From contig CP053450.1 in the NCBI GenBank assembly GCA_013285505.1, positions 124,001 through 188,000 of the forward strand: 64,000 bases of DNA. Reading direction: 5' to 3'. The translations under genes were made by a program, and so were the position numbers. This document shows positions 56,826 to 64,000 of this stretch, piece by piece. How positions within the stretch are numbered: position 1 is the first letter of the stretch; the number at the start of each line of letters is the position of its first letter. The DNA is from Planctomycetota bacterium. GTDB lineage: Bacteria > Planctomycetota > Phycisphaerae > Phycisphaerales > UBA1924. The notes beneath the pieces were generated by a model, which was not told the DNA's origin, ran no database searches, and saw nothing but the letters and a program-made list of their open reading frames with translations.

Positions 56826-57470
56826 TCACACAGATCCGCGATCGCCTCGCCCCGTGCCCGTCCGACGCGACCGCACCGCGCCGACCGCTTCGCTGATGGC
56901 CCGGTCCAGATCGTCGTTGACCACGAACAAATCATAAACACCGCTCTCACGTGCCGTGGCGATCTCGCGTTTGGCCTCGGCAAACCGCCGCGCAATCGCC
57001 TCTTCGCTCTCGCGCTTGCGGTGCCGGAGACGCTCGAGCAGCACGTCCTCACTCGGCGGCAGGATGAACACCGCGAAGGCCTCGGGCATCGCGGCCTTGA
57101 CCTGCAGTGCCCCGTCCACGTCGATCTCGACGATTACCAGCCGGCCCCGCCGGAGCTGCTCAAAGACCCACTGCTTGGGGGTGCCGTAGCGCTTGCCGAA
57201 GACATTGGCCCACTCGAGCAGCTGCCCCTGCTCGATGAGGTCGTCAAACTCGGCGTCGCTGGCGAAGTGGTAGTCCACGCCCTCGACGTCGGCCCCGGTC
57301 TGGGCCCGGGTGGTCACCGAGACGCTGAACACGCTGTCGGCGATCGACCGCTCGACACCCCGCGTGATCGTGGTCTTGCCCACACCGCTCGGCCCGCTGA
57401 TGATCAGCAGCAGGCCGTCGGCGGTATCGGTCGGTAGTCGGCGGTCGTCGTGTGTCGAGTGATCGGACAT
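56826..57470 (-). CDS. gmk: Guanylate kinase
   Basis: 214 residues. P-loop GPSGVGKT at residues 26-33, SVSVTTRAQTGADVEGVDYHF (GMP-binding arm), VIVEIDVDGALQVKAAMPEA and ILPPSEDVLLERLRHR are the family blocks. It phosphorylates GMP to GDP. ATG 57470 is preferred; longer in-frame extensions upstream carry no conserved sequence. Intact. Confidence 0.94.
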   Translation of the reverse strand: MSDHSTHDDRRLPTDTADGLLLIISGPSGVGKTTITRGVERSIADSVFSVSVTTRAQTGADVEGVDYHFASDAEFDDLIEQGQLLEWANVFGKRYGTPKQWVFEQLRRGRLVIVEIDVDGALQVKAAMPEAFAVFILPPSEDVLLERLRHRKRESEEAIARRFAEAKREIATARESGVYDLFVVNDDLDRAISEAVGAVRSRRTGTGRGDRGSV

Positions 57471-57846
57471 GAAGCCAGAGCGTAGACGCGGGCGCGTCGT
57501 GAGTCCGGGAACCGGCCCCACATCCGCACGAAGCCGTCGGTTTTGCCGTGTGCCCTCGACGGATGGGCGCGGTCGTGACGGCCCGCTCGCGCCGTGAGGT
57601 CCCACAACCACCGACGCCATCCGCGCCAGTCGGCAGGGTCTTTCTGACCGGCTCTGCGTGCGGCACCGGCCGTGCCGACTGTTCCGGCACAACGCTGGCC
57701 GACCACCCCAACTCGGTGCATACTTCACCGGAAGATGACGATGTCTGCCTCCGCGGCTACGGGCCGCTCCCCCTCGCAAGACACGGCACATGCGCCGTCG
57801 GTCGCGGAGGGTTTCACGCCCGTGCGTTACGAGGAGGGAGCCGTCC
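57471..57846. other. Intergenic region between gmk and the DUF1444-like gene (376 bp)
   Basis: No gene is supported. A small hairpin GGCAC-CGGCC-GTGCC occurs near 57662-57676. The stretch 57715-57725 (GTGCATACTTC) is a possible -10 region for the rightward gene. A GGAGGGA ribosome site stands just before 57847. Confidence 0.4.
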
Positions 57847-58647
57847 ATGTCCAATATGCCGAGAGAACCAGAGGCCTTCGCACAGCACGTCGCCGACATG
57901 CTCCGCGACATCAAGCCCGAGTGCCAGGTCGAGCTGACCGGGCCGGGCGAGTTGCTCGTCAACGGCCGCCGACTCGACCTGCAGAACGTCTTCCGCATGG
58001 TCCTCACCGAACCCGACCGCGGCTCGGAGATCATTCGTCACTATCTGGGGCAACTCTTCGCCCCCGAAGCCGAATCGGTCTCCAGCATGGACCTCGACTT
58101 CGCACGCCCCCGCATCATGCCCCGCATCCAGCCCGTCTCGATCTTTGATCACCTCGACGAGCAGATGGTCGCCCACGTGCCCTTCGTCAACGACACCGTC
58201 GTCGTGTTCGTCACCGACCTGCCCCAGATGACCGTCAGCATCACCACCGAGCAGCTGCTCCGCTGGAATGTCGAGGTCGAAGAGGTCGAGGAGTTTGCCC
58301 TCGAGAACCTCAGCAACTACACACCCGAGCTCGAGATCCAGTTCGTCGAGAGCAAGGAGGGCGGGAGGGCCGCGATCATCAGCGAGCAGGACGGCTACGA
58401 CGCCGCCCGGCTGCTGCTGCCCAGCCTCTACCGCCGCCTGGCCCCGCAGCTCAACGGCAACTTCTTCGTTGCCACGCCGGCCCGCGACATGTTCGTCGCG
58501 ATCTCCGACACCCCCAACGAGTTCATGCAGCGGGTCGCCGAGCGCGTCGAGCAGGACTTCGAACGCCTCCCCTACCCCATCAGCAAGGACTTCTTCTACA
58601 TGACCCTCGACGGTGCCGCGGGCAAGGTGCGAGGGCTCGCGGCCTAG
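57847..58647 (+). CDS. DUF1444-like protein
   Basis: 266 residues, soluble. The pattern (FAQHVADMLRDIKPECQVEL, LQNVFRMVLTEP, RIMPRIQP, HVPFVNDTVVVFVTDLPQ, FVATPARDMFVAISD) follows the DUF1444/YtpP family, whose function is unknown. The conserved RIQP and FVATPARDMF segments support the assignment. ATG 57847 follows a GGAGGGA site. Intact, followed by a terminator-like hairpin. Confidence 0.75.
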   Translation: MSNMPREPEAFAQHVADMLRDIKPECQVELTGPGELLVNGRRLDLQNVFRMVLTEPDRGSEIIRHYLGQLFAPEAESVSSMDLDFARPRIMPRIQPVSIFDHLDEQMVAHVPFVNDTVVVFVTDLPQMTVSITTEQLLRWNVEVEEVEEFALENLSNYTPELEIQFVESKEGGRAAIISEQDGYDAARLLLPSLYRRLAPQLNGNFFVATPARDMFVAISDTPNEFMQRVAERVEQDFERLPYPISKDFFYMTLDGAAGKVRGLAA

Positions 58648-58698
58648 GGCCCCGCGCACGCCGGGCACGCCGCCCCTCTCAACAGTCAATGCACACGC

Positions 58699-58730
58699 AC
58701 GATCCACCCACCTCGGGTGGATCGTGTCGT
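58699..58730 (+). terminator. Terminator-like hairpin after the DUF1444-like gene
   Basis: ACGATCCACCC (58699-58709) pairs with GGGTGGATCGT (58715-58725) across a 5-nt loop, followed by GTCGTT. The T tract is weak. Confidence 0.55.
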
Positions 58731-58766
58731 TCCGTGCCCGCGCCGGGATGCCTCTATCATCCCCCC

Positions 58767-60495
58767 ATGTCCCGCCGGCCACCGGTCACACTCTGGAAGT
58801 ACGTCGCCGCCGATCTGTGGCGGCTGCTGTTGCTCACCGTCGCGGTGCTGGTCACGGTCATCGCCTTCGCCGCGGCCGTGAAGCCGCTCGCCGACGGCAA
58901 GCTCGGGCCGGTCGAGGCGATCAAGTTCATGATCCTGGCGGTGCCGCCGATGCTGGCCTACGCCCTGCCCTTCTCGGCGGGCTTCGCGGCGACGCTGGCC
59001 TACCACCGCATGGCCCAGGACAACGAGCTGCTCGCCGCCCACGCCGGGGGCATCCCCCACCGCTCGCTGCTGGCACCGGCGCTGGCCACCGGGGCGGCGC
59101 TCTTCCTCACCCTCGCGGCCCTCAACGAGTACATGATCCCCCGGTTCCTTCAGTCCATGGACCGGCTCGTCGCCCAGGACCTCACCAAGCTCATGGTCAG
59201 CTCGATCGAGCGCGGGCACGCCGTCGAGCAGAACGGCCTCATGGTGCTCGCCGACGATGTGCTCGTGCCCAACGCCGACCAGCTCGCCGCGCTCCGAACG
59301 CAGGGCGTGGACGACGCCATCGAGCTCCGCAGCGTCGTCTTCGTGGACACCGACAGGGCCGGGCAGATCAAGAACAGCCTCGTCACCTCCAAGGCCGAGG
59401 TCTATGTCGCCCCCGCACCCGCCGCCGACTCCCGCGACCAGCGCGTCGCCTCGATCATCGTCAGCGAAGGATTCGGCACCAAGGAGGACGGCACCGTCGG
59501 CTGGTACGAGCGGCTCCCCACCATCGCCCTGCCCATCCCCGACGCCTTTCACGACGACCCCAAGTTCCTCACCTGGGGCGAGCTGCGTGACCTGCGCAAC
59601 CACCCCGATCGCATGGACTTCGTGCACACCCGCAGCACGGAGCTTGCCTACTACCTGGCCCGCCGTGCCACCACCGACGCCATGCACGCCGACTTCCGCG
59701 CCAGCGGCAAGACCACGCTGCAGACCCAGAGCGGCGAGCCGTTCGTCATCCGCGCCGGCGGCCTCCGCTGGGACAGGGCCGCGGAGGTCTGGGTCGTCGA
59801 GCCCCTGCCCGGCACCAACACGATCGACATCGAGTGGTGGCGGGCCGACGAGCAGGGGCGCCACCGGCGGCGCGGGCATCACCCCGATGCGCGCCGAGCA
59901 GGCGTTCCTCCGCGCCGTGATCGGCGGGCAGAACAACGCCCGGGAACTCACCATCGGGCTCGACCTCCGCAACGTCCGCATCCAGGACACCGGCGCTGAG
60001 ATCGGCACCGGCGACAGCCGGTCCGTCGAACCCCGCGAGCAGTTCGTCCGCGACGGCCTGCGCCTGGCCTACGACCCGCTCACCGAGTACACCTCGATGT
60101 CCGCGCTGGAGCTTCTCGACCTCGCCGAGCCGCGGGTCAACCGGGAGATCAACCCCGACACCGTCCTGACCGCCCCGACCCACCGCCTCCGCGACGAGGT
60201 GGACAAGCTGCTCCGCGAGATCCTCTCAAAGCAGCACGAACGCTGGGCCCTCGCCTCGGCGTGCCTCATCATGGTCATCACCGGCGCCGTCATGGCCGTC
60301 AAGCTCCGCGACGCCCAGCCGCTCCATGTCTATCTCTGGAGCTTCTTCCCCGCGCTGGCCTCCATCATCACCATCATGAGCGGCCAGCAACTCACCCACA
60401 ACTCCGGCGCGATCGGCCTGCTGCTGCTCTGGGCGGGTGTCGCCGGGCTCGCGGCCTTCACCTTCGGCACCTTCCTCTCGATCCGGAAACACTGA
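58767..60495 (+). CDS. LptF/LptG-family permease, frame broken once
   Basis: About 575 residues once joined. N-terminal membrane helices (LLLLTVAVLVTVIAFAAAV, FMILAVPPMLAYALPFSAGFAATL, ATGAALFLTLAALNEYMIP) are followed by a large periplasmic domain and C-terminal helices (ASACLIMVITGAVMAV, YLWSFFPALASIITIMSG, LLLLWAGVAGLAAFTFG). This is the YjgP/YjgQ layout used in LPS export (LptBFG). The break is at ~59859-59863, GGGGCGCC for GGGCGCC. A second family member follows two genes later, so the pair is probably the F and G halves of one transporter. ATG 58767. Confidence 0.82.
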
Positions 60496-60498
60496 CTC

Positions 60499-62234
60499 GT
60501 GCCGAGCCGCCGACGCCCAGATCGAACCCGGCACCGACGCGCCCGCGCCGCCACGCGCCGCGCACCCGCTCTGGGCGTCCGGCCTTGCGCTCATCCTGCT
60601 GGTCACACTCGTGAGGCTCGCGTACCTGGCGTGGTTCTGCCCCTACACGCTCATCGAGGACGAGGCCCACTACTGGGAGTGGTCGCGCCGCCTCGAGCTG
60701 TCGTACTACTCCAAGGGCCCCGGCGTGGCGTGGGCCATCCGCGCCGCGACCGAACTCTTCGGCACCTCCGCCTGGGCGGTCCGTGTGCCCGCGGTGGTCT
60801 CGGGCGCGATCGGCGCGTGGTGCGTCGCCGGCCTGGCCCGCGACGCCTGCGCCACGCACCCCCGCGCCACCCGCGCCGGGCTCTACGCCGCCACCATCTA
60901 TCTCTGCATGCCCGCCTTCTGGGTGCTCGGCATCATCATCACCATCGACGGGCCCTACCTGGCCTGCTGGGCCGCGGCATGCTGGGCCGCGTGGCGGGTG
61001 CTGACCACCAACTCACCCCGCGCCTGGGCCGCCCTCGGCCTGGCGATCGCCATCGGCTTTACCTTCAAGTACACCATCCTCCTCCTCCTGCCCGGCCTCG
61101 CCCTCGCCGCCCTCCTCGCCAAACGCGACACCAAAAGAGCCCTAAGCGTCAGCGCCGGGCCCTCCCCATCCCCAGCCCCAAGCGTCAGCGCCGGGCCCTC
61201 CTCCCGCCCGACCATCACCGGACCTCTCCTCGCCCTCACCCTCGCCTCCCTCGGCCTCATCCCCGTCATCCTCTGGAACGCCCAGCACGAGTGGATCACC
61301 GTGCAGCACCTGCTCGGCCACCTCGGCGTCAAGGGCGGCGACATCGCCCCCACCCCCGGCGAGAGTTGGTCGCCCAAGTGGACGCTCGAACTGCTCGCGA
61401 CCCAGATCGCCCTCGCGGGCCCGGCCATGCTGCTGGCGGTGTACTCGTTCATCTGCGCGCGCAGAGAGCGCGACGAGCACCCCGACCTCTGGCGTGCCGC
61501 GCGGTTCCTCGCCTGCTGCGGCGTGCCGGTGCTGGGGTTCTACATCCTCGTCTCGCTGCTGGCCGAGCCCGAGGGCAACTGGCCGATCGCCGCGTGGGTG
61601 AGCGCCGCGCGCGCTCGGCGCGATCGGCGTGGTGCGGGTCTTCCCCGAATACCGCCGGCGCAAAGCGGTGTGGCGCGACGCGGGCGCCGAGGGGCGCCGC
61701 CCCCACATGCACCGCGTGATGATGTGGCGGTGGACCATCGGCCTCGGTGTCATCGTCGCTCTCGGCTTCGCCCGCGCCGACTGGCTTGCCCGGGCTCCGG
61801 TCATCGGGCCGCTGGTTCCCAAGGGCCGCCTGATGTTCGGCGACACCCGGGCCGCCGACGCCGCACGCATCCTCGACGAATTGCGCGCGCAGACCGGGCT
61901 CGAGCCGGTGGTCATGGCCCAGCACTACGGCCGCACCAGCCAGCTGGCCTACTACCTGCCCGGCCAACCGACCGTGTATTGCGCAGGGGCCTATATGGAA
62001 GGCCCGCGTAAGCAGTACGACCTCTGGCCCGAGACCAACCTGGCCAACCCCGATCTCCACGCCGACCTGCTCGGCCGCCCGGCCCTGCTCGTCGGCGGCC
62101 GCTTCGAGCAGTGGACCCCCGCCTTCGATCGCGTCGAAGAGGCCGGACAGCTCGACGGTGAGCACAAGAAGGGCCGACTGATTTACCTCGGCTACGGCTA
62201 CCGCGGGTTCCCGACATCGGAGGCCACGCCATGA
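60499..62234 (+). CDS. GT39/ArnT-like membrane glycosyltransferase, frame broken at least once
   Basis: Multispan protein of about 575 residues. FCPYTLIEDEAHYWEWSR is the GT39/PMT-type first loop with the acidic DEAHY catalytic motif; about ten hydrophobic segments follow (e.g. GIIITIDGPYLACWAAACW, LGLIPVILWNAQHEW). It transfers sugars from a lipid carrier, as in lipid A or protein glycosylation. A frame break lies at ~61607-61616 in CGCGCGCGCTCGG. The start is not resolved: GTG 60499 requires a further shift before residue ~22, while the same frame continues upstream into the LptF gene. The stop overlaps the next ATG in ATGA. Confidence 0.75.
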
Positions 62235-62938
62235 AGCACGCCAGCCGCAAGAAGTGGATCATCGCTGCGTGCCTTGCCGCGGGCTTCGTCGCCGCCTCAC
62301 TCGCCGATGTGCCCGTCTACAAGGCCATCGACCCGACGCTCGCCTCGCGCGAACGCCTCGACGGGGCGTGGTGGTATCTCGCGCTGCGGCACAGCGGCAC
62401 GCTCCTGACATGGCTGCTGCTGGGCATCGGCGTACTCACCCTCGATCGGCTGCGGCGGCGGCCGGCGGATCAGCCCAAGGACCTCCCGCTCCGCGGCCCG
62501 TACATCGCCGTCTCGGCGGGGACCGCCGGCCTCGCCGCCGAGTTGGGCAAACTCATCATCTCCCGCGAGCGGCCCGCGACGATCCAGACGCTCGAGTCCG
62601 GCGTCGAGGCCCTTGTCTATCAGGGCTACCAATTCCGCGGCCTGTTCGCGGGCTTCGCCGACGGCTCGAATCTCGGCCTGCCCAGCTCCCACGCTGCGAC
62701 GGCCGCCGGGGGCGCGTTCGCGCTGGCTATGGTCTGGCCGAGGCTCTGGCCCCTGGCGCTGGGGGTCAGTGTCGGGTGCGGCGTCTCCCGCCTGCTGACC
62801 GGGGCCCACTTCGTCTCCGATGTCTATGCGGGTATCGTGCTGGGGTGGCTCGTCGCGTTGTGGTTCGGCAAGGGGCTGCTAAAGCCCCGGCCCCGGCCCG
62901 ACACCGCCGGCCGCGGCCAGGGAGAATCGCCCGCGTGA
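62231..62938 (+). CDS. PAP2-family membrane phosphatase
   Basis: 235 residues, intact. The three acid-phosphatase motifs are KLIISRERP (KxxxxxxRP), PSSHAATA (PSGH type) and SRLLTGAHFVSDV (SRxxxxxHxxxD). Several membrane helices surround them. Members dephosphorylate undecaprenyl-PP, phosphatidate or lipid A phosphate groups. The ATG overlaps the GT39 stop, and the stop overlaps the GTG of the next permease (GTGA), so four genes look translationally linked. Confidence 0.9.
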   Translation: MKHASRKKWIIAACLAAGFVAASLADVPVYKAIDPTLASRERLDGAWWYLALRHSGTLLTWLLLGIGVLTLDRLRRRPADQPKDLPLRGPYIAVSAGTAGLAAELGKLIISRERPATIQTLESGVEALVYQGYQFRGLFAGFADGSNLGLPSSHAATAAGGAFALAMVWPRLWPLALGVSVGCGVSRLLTGAHFVSDVYAGIVLGWLVALWFGKGLLKPRPRPDTAGRGQGESPA

Positions 62939-64000
62939 AGACGCTCGACCGCTACATCGCCAAGCTCTACCTGACCAACGTCGTCGCGCTGCTGGTGATC
63001 CTCGCGTGCTTTGTCGTCACGATCGACTTCGCGCTCAACGTGGACCGCTTCGTCGGCCGCGCCCAGGAGATCGCCGTCGAGCAGGGGCAGGAGCCGTCGT
63101 CGCTCCGCACCGGCGTGGTCACGGTGCTGCTGGTCGCCGACCTGTGGTGGCCCCGCCTACTCCAGTTGTTCAGCTTCGTGCTCGGGCTCATCCTGACCGG
63201 CGCGATGGGCTTCACCGTCAGCCAGCTCGTCCGCCACCGCGAGCTGATCGCCATGCTCGCTAGCGGGCAGAGCCTCTACCGCGCGGCGGTGCCGATCCTG
63301 GTCGTCGCGGCCATGCTCACGGGCGTGCAGGTGGTCAACCAGGAACTCGTCCTGCCCAGGCTGGCCCCGTTGCTGACACGTGACCAGAGCAAGGCGGGCA
63401 CGCACGAACTCGGCGACGCCAGCGTGCCGCTGACCCGCGACGGGCTCGGGCGCGTCTGGCACGCCCGCTCGTTCGACGCCGACTCGGGCACCCTCACCGA
63501 CATCACCGTGTGGGAGCGCGACGGGCAGGGCCGGCCCACCGCGGCTCTACACCGCCGAGGCCGCGACGTGGGCCGGCGACGGCTGGACGCTCGAGCGGGG
63601 CTTGTTCGAGCCCATCGCCGAGGTGCGTCAACCCAAGCAGCAGATTGCCCACATTGCCACCAACCTCGACCCGACCCAGCTCCGGGTTCGCCGCTTTCAG
63701 GGCTACAGCCAGAGTCTGTCGTGGAAGCAGCTCGGCGAGATGTTGCAGGCTGCGGAAGATCTCGATCCCGACTCGGCCCGCTCCAAAGCCGACATGGACC
63801 GGCTGGAACGGATCCGCTGGGGGCGCGTGTCGGTGATGGTGGCCAACCTGCTGGCGCTGGTGATCACGCTGCCGTTCTTCCTGCAGAAGACGCCGGGCAA
63901 CCCGGTGCTGCGGGCGCTGCGGTGCGCACCGGTCGCGATCATCGCGCTCATGGGGGGTGTGCTCGGGTCGTCGGCACCCATACCGGGCGTTCCACCTGCG
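62935..64000 (+). CDS. LptG/LptF-family permease, partial at window end, frame broken once
   Basis: Opens with MKTLDRYIAKLYLTNVVALL and a helix, LVILACFVVTIDFALN, followed by VLGLILTGAMGFTVSQLVRHRELIAMLASG, a clear YjgP/YjgQ pattern. A break at ~63548 (ACCGCGGCTC for ACCGCGCTC) separates it from TALYTAEAATW, LSWKQLGEMLQAA and the C-terminal helices (VANLLALVITLPFFLQKTPG). The gene runs past the right edge, so the stop is not seen. The GTG at 62935 overlaps the PAP2 stop. It is probably the partner of the permease at 58767. Confidence 0.8.
   Translation, partial: MKTLDRYIAKLYLTNVVALLVILACFVVTIDFALNVDRFVGRAQEIAVEQGQEPSSLRTGVVTVLLVADLWWPRLLQLFSFVLGLILTGAMGFTVSQLVRHRELIAMLASGQSLYRAAVPILVVAAMLTGVQVVNQELVLPRLAPLLTRDQSKAGTHELGDASVPLTRDGLGRVWHARSFDADSGTLTDITVWERDGQGRPTAALHRRGRDVGRRRLDARAGLVRAHRRGASTQAADCPHCHQPRPDPAPGSPLSGLQPESVVEAARRDVAGCGRSRSRLGPLQSRHGPAGTDPLGARVGDGGQPAGAGDHAAVLPAEDAGQPGAAGAAVRTGRDHRAHGGCARVVGTHTGRSTC

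Overview
The window is GC-rich (near 69 % by eye), gene-dense DNA that looks chromosomal and comes from a planctomycete, most likely class Phycisphaerae. The signs are secreted proteins ending in dockerin-like DFNGDG..TLDVLDFLNAW segments with a final Cys, a giant secreted protein with a LEARVLLSS-type N-terminus, a PEP-CTERM protein, a membrane protein with a CPKCGYD zinc ribbon, and two Lys/Ala-rich histone H1-like proteins. No rRNA, tRNA, CRISPR array, phage or plasmid module was seen.

Layout. 0-4.3 kb: two sulfotransferases coupled to leucyl aminopeptidase, then a HIT protein. 4.3-10 kb: a PilZ-like protein, class II DAHP synthase, an H1-like protein and a PHP phosphoesterase/GT4 glycosyltransferase fusion. 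10-16 kb: a possible small RNA, coaD, a degenerate metallo-beta-lactamase, a zinc-ribbon membrane protein, the transsulfuration pair (cystathionine gamma-synthase/lyase and cystathionine beta-synthase) and a cluster of nested palindromes. 16-30 kb: a secreted dockerin-like protein, surE, an HDOD protein, and a nonulosonic (sialic) acid locus with neuC, neuB and neuA homologues. Next to neuA is a ~1,230-residue Maf-type fusion protein, and flgM lies shortly beyond, so flagellin glycosylation is the likely purpose. 30-39 kb: a giant secreted glycosidase, a ROK kinase, ispE, a NIF3 protein and a secreted phosphodiesterase. 39-46 kb: a BRCT-bearing coiled-coil membrane protein, a lipid A-type acyltransferase, a small response regulator, small conserved proteins and two GT2 glycosyltransferases. 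46-49.7 kb: a REP-associated tyrosine transposase inside its own repeats, purB and a Gfo/Idh/MocA oxidoreductase. 49.7-58.6 kb: a serine beta-lactamase-like hydrolase, a secreted trypsin-like protease, a second H1-like protein, a TetR regulator divergent from an AhpD-type protein, a PEP-CTERM protein, gmk and a DUF1444-like protein. 58.7-64 kb: an envelope operon, LptF-type permease, GT39, PAP2 phosphatase and LptG-type permease.

The most striking pattern is in the DNA itself. Seventeen otherwise well-conserved genes carry about 30 frameshifts, and nearly all sit within a few bases of a GCGC tetranucleotide. They fall into a few recurrent forms: GCGC to GCGGC or GCCGC, one extra G or C beside GCGC, and gain or loss of one GC unit in a (GC)n run. 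This is more likely systematic consensus error at a modified motif than real gene decay. I therefore annotate these genes as joined full-length coding regions and state where the frame breaks. Coordinates of joined genes run from the chosen start to the stop reached after the breaks.
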